Shown in pieces: positions 6,800 through 17,161 of a stretch of DNA of 36,063 nucleotides; within the stretch, counting starts at the first letter, position 1, and the number at the start of each line of letters is the position of its first letter. The stretch comes from an uncultured bacterium. Lineage in GTDB: Bacteria; Bacillota_I; Bacilli_A; Erysipelotrichales; Erysipelotrichaceae. The notes under the pieces were generated by a model. That model worked only from the letters and a program-made list of their open reading frames with translations, ran no database searches and was not told the DNA's origin. A program made the position numbers and the translations under genes. The DNA is taken from the NCBI GenBank assembly GCA_903919545.1, contig CAIXIN010000091.1, positions 1-36,063 of the forward strand, in the 5' to 3' direction.

Positions 6800-9700
6800 T
6801 AGGATTGCCTTTTACAGTTTCCAGTTCAAACAATTTCCTAGATAAAAGTTCCGCTTTCTTGCGATCTCGAACATCTCGTATATTACATTGAATTAGTTTA
6901 CGACTAGAGATTTCGAGGTGATTAAAAGTAAATTCCACAGCAATCAATTCATTTTTTGTACTTTCAAGTTCAAATTCAATATCCTGTATGTTTTTCTTTT
7001 TTTGCATTTCACTGAATTTATTCTTGTTTGGAATAATATCCTTAAAAAATCCAATATCCCAGATTTCTTTCTCTAAAAACTGTATTTCAGAATACCCTAG
7101 TAATTTGATTAAGAATGGGTTCACTTTTAGTATTTTTCCACTGGTCTTATCTAAAATAAGAATACCTTCATGTGTAGTCTCAAACAATGTACGATAACTA
7201 AATTCAGAAACCGCTAATAAATCATTGGTGTATTTAGCTTCGCTGATATCTAAGAAAGAGATAACGGTACCTTCAATGACATTATCTATCGTTCGATATG
7301 GTTGAATGATCATACTAAACCATTTTCCTTCGAGAGTTTGAACTTCGATGGTTTTCGGCACTAAGGTTTCTAGAACAGTTTTTACATCGTGGGTCAATTG
7401 ATTGTAATTCAGTAAATTGGTTACGATATGGGAAATAGGACGTCCTAAGTCACTTGCGATTAGATTGACGATCTTATCTGCTTTGGGGGTAAATCTTAAG
7501 ATTTTTTGCTGAAGATCTAAGAAAACAGTAGCAATATTTGTTCCTGCAAGAAGATTGTTCATATCATTGTTGACCTGTGATAAGTCATGAAGTTTAATTT
7601 GTAGCTCAGAATTTACCGTTGAGAGTTCTTCATTGATCGATTGTAATTCCTCTTTAGAAGTTTCCAGTTCTTCATTCGTCGATTGAAGCTCCTCATTAAC
7701 AGATTGCATCTCTTCATTCGATGACTTAAGTTCTTCATTTGAAGTTTCTAACTCTTCATTAGAAGTTTGAAGATAGTCTTCTTTAATTTTAAGCTCTATC
7801 TTTAGTTGCTGAAGTTGTTTGTCTATATCAACAGGTAAATTAACTTTTGTAGATTCTTGTGTATCAACGGTATCTTGTTCCTTTTGATTATCCAACAAAA
7901 TGATAAATAAAGGATTATCGTATTCAGAGGTCAACCCTTTCATGATGACCTTAATGGTTAGATTTACTTTGGTAAAGTGACCATTGGTTTTTACGTTGAC
8001 ATCTTCAACTCTAATGGTTTCTCTATTTTCAACGGCTTGATGAAACGCATTAGATAATTCACGTTTCAGACCTTCTCTCGCCATTTTTAAGACATTGTTG
8101 ATTCCGCTTTCACCTGGATTCAATTCTAAATATAAGCCAGAATGTCCATGTAAGTATAGAATATCTCCTTTTTCATTAACGAGAATACCTATAATGGCAC
8201 TTTCTTTTAAGATGGCTTGTTCAGCAAGATCTTTTAATGAATACTTTACTTGCTTGCTACTGTCTACTGTTTGTTTAGTCATAACAAAATCGACCTCCCT
8301 AGTACTTGGTACTAATTGAGTAAAAGTTTTTGAAATTAAACTTACCTTTTTCTGATATATTTTTATCTTATGTTCAAATATTTTAAACAACTCATCATAT
8401 TCACCTATTGTTTCAGAAGTACCTAAGAATAGAAAACCTTTTTCATTCAAAGCATAATGAAACATTGGAATAATCTTATTTTGGAGCTCTTTATCAAGAT
8501 AAATCATAAGATTTCTACAAGAAATTAAGTCTAGATGAGAAAAAGGCGGATCCTTTATGATGGATTGTTCAGAGAAGACGAGCATTTCGCGTATGGTTTC
8601 ATTGATTTGATAGGTGTCTGCACCTACTCTCAAGGTGAAGAACCTTTCTAAACGTTCAGCAGATACATCTTGAGCGATGCTTCTAGAAAAGATACCAGTT
8701 CTAGCGACCGCTATCGCTTTACTATCAATATCTGTTGCAAAAAGCTGTATGTTAAAGTTTTTCTGTAACCTTTCTATTCTTTCTTGAATCAATATGGCGA
8801 TAGAATATGCTTCTTCACCTGTTGAACAACCAGCACACCAGATACGTATATTGGAACCAGTAGGTTTATTCTCAAACAAGTTAGGAATTATGATTTCTTC
8901 GAGCTTCGAAAATGTCTCTTTATCTCTAAAGAAAGATGTAACTCCAATAAGAAAATCCGCAAACAAACATTTTATTTCATTAGGATTTTGTTGTAAGAAT
9001 TGGACATAATCTGGAAGTGATTCAATTTGATTGACAGCTAGTCTACGTTGAATACGGCGATTGATGGTATTGGGTTTATATTTAGAAAAATCATGACCCG
9101 TTTGATTTCTTATAAGAACGAAAATCTTCTTAAGTGAAGTTTCTTCTTTGAGTATATTTGATTGTTCATACTTAAAATCATAGTCATTGGCATGGGTTAG
9201 ATACGCAATAATTTGTTTTCCCATATCTGCAGGAAGCAATTGATAATCTACTAACCCAGTTGCAATCGCATTAAGAGGCATTCCGTCATACTCAGTGGAC
9301 TGAGGGGGTTGAACGATAGCCATACCACCTTCACCTTTAATGGCTCTTAATCCTAAGGTACCATCACTTCCAGTTCCTGAAAGTATTACACAGATGGCTT
9401 TCTCATGTTGATCATTGGCTAAAGATCTAAAGAAAAAGTCAATAGGCATATTTGTGCCTCTAGAAGTAAAGATTTCAAACAGTTGAAGATATCCGTTTAA
9501 GAAAGACATATTACGATTAGGTGGAATAATATACACACAGTTGGGTTCTACTTTCATTCCATCTGTAACTTCAACCACTTCCATTTTTGTATACCTTTTA
9601 ATGATCTCAGCTAAAATACTTTTATGATCAGGGGCTAAATGTTGAATCAAAACGAAAGCTAAATTAACAGAATTTTGATTTGGAATTCCAGAAAAAAACG

Positions 9701-9866
9701 CCTCAAAAGCAGCTAATCCACCCGCTGAAGCTCCAATACCTACAATTGGAAAATCTGATGAGTCTACAACTTTATTTATCTTAGAATCGTCTTTTATTTT
9801 TACCTCATCAACAATTGAAATTGGATTTTTAATAGGTTTTACTTTTTTTCTATCTTTTCCTGGCAT
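6786..9866 (-). CDS. CheB-CheR-PAS fusion signalling protein
   Basis: 1026 residues in this order: CheB methylesterase (about 40-225; GIGASAGG serine, IQHLAPDH histidine, SGTGSDGT aspartate); CheR methyltransferase (about 240-510; SAM loop WCAGCSTGEEAYS and DLISCRNLMIYL); a long coiled coil of NEEL/SxNEE heptads (about 690-780); then two PAS domains (about 790-900 and 920-1010). CheB and CheR set receptor methylation in chemotaxis, but no receptor or Che kinase is here and there is no receiver domain, so it more likely belongs to the hybrid class that links to other outputs. The ORF's first 28 codons are dropped because AAGGGG precedes the ATG at 9866. GATC content is low compared with the core genes. 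It is cotranscribed with the c-di-GMP enzyme. Confidence 0.93.
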   Translation of the reverse strand: MPGKDRKKVKPIKNPISIVDEVKIKDDSKINKVVDSSDFPIVGIGASAGGLAAFEAFFSGIPNQNSVNLAFVLIQHLAPDHKSILAEIIKRYTKMEVVEVTDGMKVEPNCVYIIPPNRNMSFLNGYLQLFEIFTSRGTNMPIDFFFRSLANDQHEKAICVILSGTGSDGTLGLRAIKGEGGMAIVQPPQSTEYDGMPLNAIATGLVDYQLLPADMGKQIIAYLTHANDYDFKYEQSNILKEETSLKKIFVLIRNQTGHDFSKYKPNTINRRIQRRLAVNQIESLPDYVQFLQQNPNEIKCLFADFLIGVTSFFRDKETFSKLEEIIIPNLFENKPTGSNIRIWCAGCSTGEEAYSIAILIQERIERLQKNFNIQLFATDIDSKAIAVARTGIFSRSIAQDVSAERLERFFTLRVGADTYQINETIREMLVFSEQSIIKDPPFSHLDLISCRNLMIYLDKELQNKIIPMFHYALNEKGFLFLGTSETIGEYDELFKIFEHKIKIYQKKVSLISKTFTQLVPSTREVDFVMTKQTVDSSKQVKYSLKDLAEQAILKESAIIGILVNEKGDILYLHGHSGLYLELNPGESGINNVLKMAREGLKRELSNAFHQAVENRETIRVEDVNVKTNGHFTKVNLTIKVIMKGLTSEYDNPLFIILLDNQKEQDTVDTQESTKVNLPVDIDKQLQQLKIELKIKEDYLQTSNEELETSNEELKSSNEEMQSVNEELQSTNEELETSKEELQSINEELSTVNSELQIKLHDLSQVNNDMNNLLAGTNIATVFLDLQQKILRFTPKADKIVNLIASDLGRPISHIVTNLLNYNQLTHDVKTVLETLVPKTIEVQTLEGKWFSMIIQPYRTIDNVIEGTVISFLDISEAKYTNDLLAVSEFSYRTLFETTHEGILILDKTSGKILKVNPFLIKLLGYSEIQFLEKEIWDIGFFKDIIPNKNKFSEMQKKKNIQDIEFELESTKNELIAVEFTFNHLEISSRKLIQCNIRDVRDRKKAELLSRKLFELETVKGNPNEEK

Positions 9867-9965
9867 GTTAATCCCCTTATAGAGTTGTCTCTGTGATGAA
9901 TAAACGACGATCATTGTAATTAAGAGAATCATTAAACTGAAGAAAAACAACTATCTAGTATAGAT

Positions 9966-9971
9966 ATTATA
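9966..9971 (-). promoter_or_regulatory. Candidate -10 box for the CheB-CheR operon
   Basis: A perfect TATAAT on the minus strand about 100 nt before the start codon, in an AT-rich gap. No good -35 box lies 17 bases upstream (roughly GGTGAT), so this is tentative. Confidence 0.35.
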
Positions 9972-10059
9972 CAACGGATATATGTTTTTATCACCATATC
10001 CTGGATAAACGAAAACAGAATAATCTATTTAAAGAAATTCTAGTTTTATTCAATTGAGT

Positions 10060-11523
10060 TTATTTTAGTAGGTATTCATTAACTTCAGAAGCGACGCTTT
10101 TGCCTTCTTGAATGGCCCATACAACCAAGCTTTGGCCTCTTCTCATATCGCCAGCGGTAAAAACTTTATCTATGTTTGTCTTAAAAGAACCATAATCTGC
10201 TTTATAGTTGCTTCTTGGATCTACTTCTAACTTAAGTTCATTTGCGATATGAGCTTCAGGTCCCATAAATCCCATAGCCAATAAGACAAGATCAGCTTTC
10301 CAAACTTGTTCACTATGATCTACTTCAACAGGTATAAATCTTCCTTTAGAATCTTTTTCCCACACGACTCTACTCGTATGGACTTCTTTAACTTCTCCTA
10401 AGTCATTGGCGATCAATTTCTTCGCACTTATCAGGTATTCTCGTGGATCTTTACCTGTGATCGCAATGGCTTCTTCTTGACCATAATCGACTTTTAACTT
10501 CTTAGGCCATTCTGGCCAAGGATTCGTGAGTGGATTACGTTCTTTAGATGGTTCTCCCATGATTTCAAACTGAGTAACACTTAGACAAGATTGTCTTAAT
10601 GAAGTCGCGACACAATCGGTTCCTGTATCGCCTCCTCCTAAAATGATCACATGTTTACCACTGGCTGAAATCGATGAAACAACTTCTTTATTTAAAAGAC
10701 GTTTTGTATTCGCTTTTAAGAAATCTACCGCAAAGTAAATCCCTTTCGAAGTAGATCCTTCGATCTCTATACCACGAGCTTTTGTCGCACCACCACATAA
10801 GATCACCGCATCATATTCATCCACTAAGGATTTTGAACTGATGTCTTTCCCTACTTCGGTATTTACGATAAAGTGAATCCCTGATCGTCTCATCAGATCG
10901 ATTCTTCGCTCAACGATGCCTTTATCAAGCTTCATATTAGGAATCCCATACATCAGTAAACCACCCACTCGATCATGTCGTTCGTAGACGGTGACCTCAT
11001 GACCCAATGCGTTTAAACAAGAAGCTGCGGAAAGCCCAGAAGGACCTGAACCTACGATGGCTACTTTTTTACCGCTAGGTTTGGATGTTTTAGGAAGAAC
11101 CCAACCTTCTTTAAATGCTTTCTCGATGATTTGATACTCGATACTGCTTATGGCGACAGGATCTAAGATCGAGCCTTCTGTACATGACCCTTCACAAGGT
11201 GCAGGACAAACACGAGCAGTAAACTCAGGAAAAGGATTGGTTCTGCTTAATCGACGATAGGCTTGTTCCCACTGATTTTTATATACCAGATCATTCCATT
11301 CTGGAATGAGATTATGTAAAGGACAGCCTGCTGTCATACCATTGAGTTGGACCCCTGAACTACAATAAGGGATCCCACAGTTCATACAACGAGCGCCTTG
11401 AACTGAAACTTGATCGTCGCTTTGAGGCAAACGAATCTCATTGGCGTCTTTTAAACGATCTAATGGTAATCGTTTAGAAGGATCACTTCTTTTATATTCT
11501 AAAAAACCTGTGACTTTACCCAT
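10060..11523 (-). CDS. gltD: Glutamate synthase small (beta) subunit
   Basis: 487 residues. It takes electrons from NADPH and passes them to the large subunit for glutamate formation. Two N-terminal iron-sulfur cysteine sets are visible (CMNCGIPYC...CPLHN and CPAPCEGSC), then an FAD-binding Rossmann motif (VAIVGSGPSGLSAA, near 150) and an NADPH-binding motif (VIILGGGDTGTDC, near 290). Length is usual for the family. It starts 12 nt after the gltB stop with AGGAGA as ribosome site, so gltB and gltD are one operon. No anomaly seen. Confidence 0.97.
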   Translation of the reverse strand: MGKVTGFLEYKRSDPSKRLPLDRLKDANEIRLPQSDDQVSVQGARCMNCGIPYCSSGVQLNGMTAGCPLHNLIPEWNDLVYKNQWEQAYRRLSRTNPFPEFTARVCPAPCEGSCTEGSILDPVAISSIEYQIIEKAFKEGWVLPKTSKPSGKKVAIVGSGPSGLSAASCLNALGHEVTVYERHDRVGGLLMYGIPNMKLDKGIVERRIDLMRRSGIHFIVNTEVGKDISSKSLVDEYDAVILCGGATKARGIEIEGSTSKGIYFAVDFLKANTKRLLNKEVVSSISASGKHVIILGGGDTGTDCVATSLRQSCLSVTQFEIMGEPSKERNPLTNPWPEWPKKLKVDYGQEEAIAITGKDPREYLISAKKLIANDLGEVKEVHTSRVVWEKDSKGRFIPVEVDHSEQVWKADLVLLAMGFMGPEAHIANELKLEVDPRSNYKADYGSFKTNIDKVFTAGDMRRGQSLVVWAIQEGKSVASEVNEYLLK

Positions 11524-11535
11524 GTGTTTCTCCTT

Positions 11536-14500
11536 TCAGTTCTGTGCGCTGGCTTCTGATTCTAAAGGTTGAAGACCTAAGCTGGGTTCATTGAAGCTTT
11601 CTTTGAACGCAACCATCATGGCTTCATCACCTTGATAACCTAAAGCAGAGGCTTTCTCAATATTTTCTAACATACGACGATAATCTGTAGGAATGATCTT
11701 CGTAAAATGAGCCAAGGCTTTATCCCAAGACTTAAGGATCTCTTCACCTTGTGGACTATGGGTCACTTCAACATGTTTCTCGATCATGTGCTTTAAAGCC
11801 AATATTTCTTGTTTATCACTTAATGGTCCTACTTCAACCATCGAAGGATTCAAACAGTTTAAATCGAAATCATAAACGTAGGCAATACCACCGCTCATCC
11901 CAGCCGCAAAGTTACGTCCTGTTTTACCTAAGATAACGACTTTACCACCGGTCATGTATTCACAGCCATGATCACCTACGCCTTCAACAACAGCCTGTAT
12001 CCCACTGTTTCTAACACAGAAACGTTCTCCTGCGATCCCATTGATGTAGGCTTCACCTTCGGTTGCCCCATAGAAAGCGACATTACCGATCAGAATGTTA
12101 TTTTGAGGAATAAAAGTAGATGAAACAGGAGGATAAACGATGATTCTTCCACCTGATAGACCTTTTCCAATATAGTCGTTACAATCTCCTTCGAGCTCTA
12201 AAGACATACCTTTAGGGATAAAAGCCCCAAAGCTTTGTCCAGCGGAACCCACAAAGGTAAGATGGATCGTATCTTCAGCCAAGCCTTTTTCCCCATAGCG
12301 TTTACTGATCTCAGAACCGATGATGGTCCCTACGACTCGATTGGTGTTGTTGATCTTGAGCTTGGCTCTGATCGGTTTTTGATTCTCTAAAGCAGGTTTA
12401 CACATCCTAAGCAGTTTCTTCATGTCTAAAGTATCTTCAAGTTTATGATTTTGAGATATGAGATGGACTCGTCCTACTTTCGAATCTACGAAAGGTTGAT
12501 AAAGGATACTCGAAAGATCAACTTTAGAAGCTTTCCAGTGTTTGATGTTTTCTTTTGATTTTAAACGATCGGTTCTCCCCACCATTTCTTGGATCGTTCT
12601 AAAGCCAAGTTTAGCCATGATCTCGCGCATTTCAGCGGCGATAAAACGCATGAAATTCTCAACGTGTTCAGGTTTGCCTTTGAAGTTCTTACGTAAATGT
12701 TCATCTTGGGTCGCAACGCCGACTGGACAGGTATTTAAGTTACAGACCCTCATCATCACACAACCTAAGGCAATCAACGGGGTCGTCGCGAAACCAAATT
12801 CTTCTGCGCCTAAAAGTGCCGCAATCACCACATCTCTTCCCGTTAATAATTTCCCATCCGTTTCTAAAACGACACGATCACGTAATCGATTTAAAACCAA
12901 GGTCTGTTGGGTCTCCGCTAGACCTAATTCCCAAGGTAGACCTGTATTGTAGATACTGGTTCTTGGTGAAGCTCCTGTTCCCCCATCATAACCACTGATC
13001 AAGATCACATCGGCTTTGCCTTTGGCGACCCCTGCGGCGATCGTTCCTACGCCTACTTCAGAGACCAGTTTCACATTGATCCTGGCGTCACGATTCGCAT
13101 TCTTTAGATCATTGATGAGTTGAGCCAAGTCTTCGATCGAATAGATGTCATGATGAGGTGGAGGTGAGATGAGCTCGACTCCAGGAATAGAATGTCTTAC
13201 TTTAGCGATCGAAGGATAGACCTTACGGGCAGGAAGTTGACCCCCTTCTCCAGGTTTAGCGCCTTGAGCCATTTTGATTTGGATCTCTTGCGCATTCACC
13301 AAGTAATGGCTTGTGACCCCAAAACGTCCAGAAGCGACTTGTTTAATGGCTGAGTTCTTACTGTCTCCGCTAGTTTCTAGATTAAAACGAGCACTGTCTT
13401 CGCCACCTTCGCCGGTATTGCTTTTTCCACCCAAACGATTCATCGCGATGGCGAGGGTCTCATGGGCTTCTTTGCTTAAAGAACCATAAGACATGGCACC
13501 TGTTTTAAATTTCTTGACGATCGAGTCGACAGCTTCTACTTCTTCGATCGGGATCGCATCGCTTCCACTAAAGTTGAAATCTAAAAGCTGTCTTAAGGTA
13601 AAGATCTGTTCATTGTTTATCTTAGAACTGAATTCTTTGAATAAACCATAGTTGTTTTCTCGACACGCCCTTTGAAGTAGATAGATGGTTTGAGGATTAT
13701 ACAGATGAAGTTCACCTTCGTCTTTGAGTTGATAAAGACCTCCGACTTCTAAAGTGTCTGTATTTGGATTGTTTTCTTGATAAGCAGAGTCATGTCTTAG
13801 TTGATTTTCAAGTGCGATCTCTTCTAGTCCTATGCCTTCTATGCGGGAGGCGGTAAAGGTAAAATACTTCTCGATGACTTCACTGTTAAGACCTACGGCT
13901 TCAAAGATCTGAGATCCATGATAACTACGAATGGTAGAGACCCCCATCTTAGAGATGACCTTCATGATGCCTTTTAAAGTGGCTTTGATGTAATGATCTT
14001 GAGCTTCTTGAACACTGAGATCTTCTAGTAATCCTTTAGAGACAAGATCCTTTACGCTTTCTAAAGCGATGTAAGGATTGATCGCTGTGATCCCATAACC
14101 GATCAACGCACAGAAATGATGGACATCTCTTGGTTCACCGGATTCTAAAACGATCCCTATACTGGTTCTGATTTCGTTTTTGATGAGATGATGATGAAGA
14201 CCAGAAGATGCCAATAAAGCAGGAATCGCCGCGTGTTTTGAATCGACGCCTCGATCACTGATGACGATTAGATTCGCACCTTCTTCTATGGCTTTATCTG
14301 CTTCTATAAAGACTCGATTGAGCGCCTTTTCTAAAGCGATAGCGCCTTCTTTCACCTTATAGAGTAGAGATATCGTCACTGCTTTAAATTGCTCATTATC
14401 GAGCTCTTTGATGGTTATAAGCTGATCATTGGTGAGTAAAGGATGATCTAAGAATAAGGAAGTCGTATGAGAAGCATCAGGATCCATAAGACTACCTGAA

Positions 14501-16143
14501 TTACCTAAAAGAACGCTAGAAGATGTAATGATCTCTTCTCTTATCCCATCTATAGGAGGATTGGTGACTTGAGCGAAGAGCTGTTTAAAGTATAGATATA
14601 GCATCTGCGGTTTTTCAGAAAGGACCGCTAAAGGAGAATCTGTCCCCATCGATCCTACAGGATCTAATCCATTGATCACCAAAGGAACCATGGTGGTCAT
14701 GATGTCTTCATAGGTATAGCCAAACGCTTTCTGTTGAGAAAGAAGATCTTTTCTAATGCTTAGATCTAATGGTTTATTTTTACTTAGACTAGAAAGCTTT
14801 ACGATGTGTTTAGAGATCCATTTTGAATATGGATGAAGTGAAGATACCTGAGTCTTGATTTCTTCATCTGAGATGATACGTTGAGCTGCTGTATCGATAA
14901 GAAGCATCTTACCTGGTTCTAGTCTTCCTTTGAATTTGATGTTTTTAGGATCTAGATTTAAGACCCCTACTTCAGAAGCCATGATGACTCGATCATCATG
15001 AGTGATCACATAACGTGAAGGTCTTAAGCCATTACGATCCAAGACACCGCCAATCATGACCCCATCAGAAAAACCTATGGCTGCAGGTCCATCCCAAGGT
15101 TCCATAATGAAATTGGTGAATTCATAGAAGTCTCGTTTAGTTTGAGATAAAGTCTTATTCTTCTCATAAGGCTCAGGAATCATCATCATGATGGCTTCAG
15201 GAAGCGATCTTCCCGTTAGACAAAGGAATTCTAAACTATTGTCAAACATCGCAGAATCACTTCCAGATTCATCGATGATGGGAAAGACCTTACTGATGTC
15301 TTTGAATACAGGAGATTGTATTCGTTTCTGTCTGGCTTTCATCCAATTGACATTGCCTCGTATCGTATTGATTTCCCCATTATGAACGATATAGCGATTA
15401 GGATGAGCTCTTTCCCAAGACGGAAAAGTATTCGTTGAGAAACGTGAATGGATCATACCTAAAGCGGAGACGAAATCTAGATCGGAAAGATCTAGATAAA
15501 AGTCTCTTAATTGCTTAGAGGTCAACATTCCTTTATAAACGACGGTTTTCGAAGATAGACTGGAGATATAAAAAGTCCCGCCTTTGTCTTCACCCAAAGG
15601 TCCTATTATTTTTTCAGCTTGTTTACGTATCGTATAGAGAGTTCTTTCAAAATCTAATGGTTCTAAAGAAGGCTCTTTTTCGATAAAGACCTGGATAAAG
15701 CGAGGCATAGCGGCTTTAGCGGTATCCCCAGGTACGCTTTTATCGATGGGGACCTCTCTCCAACCTAAGATCTTTTGACCTTCTTCAGAAACGATCTTCT
15801 CAAAAAGATCGATTTGTATCTTTCTAAATTCATCATATTTATGGGCAAAGATCATCCCTACCCCATAGTCTCCTGATTTCGGTAAATCAAAACCTAAAAC
15901 TTGACATTCTCTCTGATAAAACGCATGAGGGATCTGAACCAAGATACCAGCCCCATCCCCTGTATTCTCATCAGCTCCTTGTGCTCCACGATGACTTAAA
16001 TTCTCTAATACACTTAAGGCATCATCGACGATCTCATGGGATTTAATCCCTTTGATGTTGACCACAAAACCCATCCCACAGGCATCATGTTCATAGCTGG
16101 GGTCATATAAACCTTGTTTAACTGGAATATCGGTTCTTTTCAT
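11536..16143 (-). CDS. gltB: Glutamate synthase large (alpha) subunit
   Basis: About 1535 residues. It releases ammonia from glutamine and adds it to 2-oxoglutarate, giving two glutamates. The class II glutaminase domain opens with HDACGMGF; cysteine 22 should become the N-terminal nucleophile after loss of a short propeptide. Then follow the central domain, the FMN barrel ([10 protein letters not shown], and the 3Fe-4S cysteines in [12 protein letters not shown]) and the C-terminal GXGXG helix domain. The track start at 16191 adds 16 residues (MYGRIYKNK...); I chose the ATG at 16143 because GAGGAAA lies seven bases ahead and a promoter -10 box falls inside the longer version. Bacillus calls this subunit GltA. 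Confidence 0.97.
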   Translation of the reverse strand: MKRTDIPVKQGLYDPSYEHDACGMGFVVNIKGIKSHEIVDDALSVLENLSHRGAQGADENTGDGAGILVQIPHAFYQRECQVLGFDLPKSGDYGVGMIFAHKYDEFRKIQIDLFEKIVSEEGQKILGWREVPIDKSVPGDTAKAAMPRFIQVFIEKEPSLEPLDFERTLYTIRKQAEKIIGPLGEDKGGTFYISSLSSKTVVYKGMLTSKQLRDFYLDLSDLDFVSALGMIHSRFSTNTFPSWERAHPNRYIVHNGEINTIRGNVNWMKARQKRIQSPVFKDISKVFPIIDESGSDSAMFDNSLEFLCLTGRSLPEAIMMMIPEPYEKNKTLSQTKRDFYEFTNFIMEPWDGPAAIGFSDGVMIGGVLDRNGLRPSRYVITHDDRVIMASEVGVLNLDPKNIKFKGRLEPGKMLLIDTAAQRIISDEEIKTQVSSLHPYSKWISKHIVKLSSLSKNKPLDLSIRKDLLSQQKAFGYTYEDIMTTMVPLVINGLDPVGSMGTDSPLAVLSEKPQMLYLYFKQLFAQVTNPPIDGIREEIITSSSVLLGNSGSLMDPDASHTTSLFLDHPLLTNDQLITIKELDNEQFKAVTISLLYKVKEGAIALEKALNRVFIEADKAIEEGANLIVISDRGVDSKHAAIPALLASSGLHHHLIKNEIRTSIGIVLESGEPRDVHHFCALIGYGITAINPYIALESVKDLVSKGLLEDLSVQEAQDHYIKATLKGIMKVISKMGVSTIRSYHGSQIFEAVGLNSEVIEKYFTFTASRIEGIGLEEIALENQLRHDSAYQENNPNTDTLEVGGLYQLKDEGELHLYNPQTIYLLQRACRENNYGLFKEFSSKINNEQIFTLRQLLDFNFSGSDAIPIEEVEAVDSIVKKFKTGAMSYGSLSKEAHETLAIAMNRLGGKSNTGEGGEDSARFNLETSGDSKNSAIKQVASGRFGVTSHYLVNAQEIQIKMAQGAKPGEGGQLPARKVYPSIAKVRHSIPGVELISPPPHHDIYSIEDLAQLINDLKNANRDARINVKLVSEVGVGTIAAGVAKGKADVILISGYDGGTGASPRTSIYNTGLPWELGLAETQQTLVLNRLRDRVVLETDGKLLTGRDVVIAALLGAEEFGFATTPLIALGCVMMRVCNLNTCPVGVATQDEHLRKNFKGKPEHVENFMRFIAAEMREIMAKLGFRTIQEMVGRTDRLKSKENIKHWKASKVDLSSILYQPFVDSKVGRVHLISQNHKLEDTLDMKKLLRMCKPALENQKPIRAKLKINNTNRVVGTIIGSEISKRYGEKGLAEDTIHLTFVGSAGQSFGAFIPKGMSLELEGDCNDYIGKGLSGGRIIVYPPVSSTFIPQNNILIGNVAFYGATEGEAYINGIAGERFCVRNSGIQAVVEGVGDHGCEYMTGGKVVILGKTGRNFAAGMSGGIAYVYDFDLNCLNPSMVEVGPLSDKQEILALKHMIEKHVEVTHSPQGEEILKSWDKALAHFTKIIPTDYRRMLENIEKASALGYQGDEAMMVAFKESFNEPSLGLQPLESEASAQN

Positions 16144-16177
16144 CGGTGTTTCCTCATTCTTGGGTTTATTTTTATAG

Positions 16178-16206
16178 ATTCTACCATACAAACTCTCATC
16201 TCTGAA
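16178..16206 (-). promoter_or_regulatory. Candidate gltB promoter
   Basis: Minus-strand extended -10, TGGTAGAAT (hexamer TAGAAT at 16183-16178), 17 bp from a weak -35 TTCAGA at 16206-16201. The start site would be near 16171, leaving a leader of about 28 nt that carries the GAGGAAA ribosome site. Confidence 0.5.
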
Positions 16207-16353
16207 AATCTTTCAAGAAATTATGTAATTTCTTTCTTTAACAATCATAGCACATCATTTCAATTAAGCCAAAAGCTCTAAGAAATCTTCAAGTAGATGA
16301 TTAAATAGGATAACTGATGTTTTCAAATAGAAACTTTATTAAAGAGTATAAGA

Positions 16354-16378
16354 AATCCCAATGGAATTCATTGGGATT
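16354..16378 (-). terminator. Hairpin, possible terminator
   Basis: Perfect arms AATCCCAATG / CATTGGGATT with a 5-nt loop. On the minus strand it is followed by TTCTTATACTCTTT, a weak T-tract. It lies about 230 nt beyond the immunity candidate and upstream of the gltB promoter, so it could end the Rhs transcript. Confidence 0.45.
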
Positions 16379-16546
16379 AGTTACAAAATGATAAATCTAG
16401 AAATAATCATTTCAAGAAGATCCATGATTTATACAACATACTTAATGCAAGAATTTAATAGGTTATCGTGTATTTATTTTGAGCAGTTTTTTAAAATTGC
16501 TTAGAATATTTTAAGATATCACTGTTCTCAAAACAGCACAGTTCTA

Positions 16547-16570
16547 TTTAGACTTAGATATAAGTCTAAA
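16547..16570 (-). terminator. Hairpin 3' of the immunity candidate
   Basis: Perfect 10-bp arms TTTAGACTTA / TAAGTCTAAA with loop GATA, 35 nt past the stop of the gene ending at 16605. It is AT-rich and has no T-run after it on the minus strand, so termination is doubtful; it may be a transcript-end stabiliser. Confidence 0.3.
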
Positions 16571-16604
16571 TTATTTCTATGAAAACCCTCAAAGTCAACT
16601 TCAT

Positions 16605-17159
16605 TTATACAGTATTCTCAACTTTGTACGAAAATATAGAAACAGTAAACCATTCCTGTTCACTTTCAATTAAGAAAGCATGTTCGGAACAATAGAAACT
16701 AAATTTATCAGCAATCTTTCGGGTTTCTAATAATCCATATGAGTTTAAATCACCAACTAATTCATTTTGAAAATTTACATCCATATATTTAAGTAGATAA
16801 GGAGCATTTCCACTAACACCTCCACTCCCAATTGGAGAATAATATAAACTTTTTGAACAAATATCGTAACCTAAAAGCTCAAAATGATGATCACAAAATA
16901 TTTGATTAGTACAAACAATGAGATCACAATTTTCTTTTTTGACATCTATTAGAGTTTTTACATTAATTGCTAAAGCCAAGTTTTTTTGGTTGAATGGGAT
17001 ATTTCTTGCTTCAATTGATTGAGAGTAAAAAAACTTAACAATTGGATGTTTCTTTGAATCTAAATCCCACTCGCCATAATTAGAGCGGAATAAACCACGA
17101 TATTCAATATCTTCCTTTGATTCGAATTTTAAAATATTCAAATATGTGAATTTTTCCAT
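16605..17159 (-). CDS. Candidate immunity protein next to Rhs toxin tip
   Basis: I do not recognise this 184-residue protein. It is soluble, with no signal peptide or membrane segment, and mildly acidic, opening MEKFTYLNILKFESKEDI. It contains several aromatic-rich strands and seven or so cysteines scattered without a metal motif. It starts only 2 nt after the stop of the Rhs reading frame and has no clear ribosome site of its own, which implies translational coupling. In polymorphic toxin loci, the gene directly after an Rhs C-terminal domain usually encodes the cognate immunity protein, and that is why I propose this role. The gene is more AT-rich than its neighbours, in keeping with transfer. 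Function is inferred from position only. Confidence 0.6.
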   Translation of the reverse strand: MEKFTYLNILKFESKEDIEYRGLFRSNYGEWDLDSKKHPIVKFFYSQSIEARNIPFNQKNLALAINVKTLIDVKKENCDLIVCTNQIFCDHHFELLGYDICSKSLYYSPIGSGGVSGNAPYLLKYMDVNFQNELVGDLNSYGLLETRKIADKFSFYCSEHAFLIESEQEWFTVSIFSYKVENTV

Positions 17160-17161
17160 AG

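Larger units (their letters stand above)
16207..16604. other. AT-rich gap between gltB and the Rhs immunity gene
   Basis: No ORF is supportable. It contains two perfect 10-bp hairpins, listed separately, and otherwise simple AT-rich sequence. I see no glutamate-type riboswitch or known leader in it, and no tRNA. Confidence 0.6.

Noticed and set aside
7600-7790. Apparent tandem repeat of GAAGTTTC/TCTTCATT units
   Set aside because: It encodes the NEEL coiled-coil heptads of the CheB-CheR fusion, a known family feature, and is not a DNA repeat array or CRISPR.
9867-9950. N-terminal hydrophobic extension of the CheB-CheR fusion (MFFFSLMILLITMIVVY)
   Set aside because: It looks like a membrane helix, but a good AAGGGG site precedes the later ATG at 9866, and the candidate -10 box fits the shorter form. 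The extension is probably untranslated leader.
12542-12952. 136-aa plus-strand ORF within gltB
   Set aside because: It lies wholly inside gltB in antisense, has no ribosome site or recognisable domain, and gltB is beyond doubt. Antisense shadow.
16144-16191. 16-residue N-terminal extension of GltB
   Set aside because: The extension overlaps the candidate promoter, and GAGGAAA supports the later ATG; the glutaminase propeptide has normal length from there.
16207-16604. Possible riboswitch or small RNA upstream of gltB
   Set aside because: Only two simple AT-rich hairpins are visible, and no conserved leader motif.
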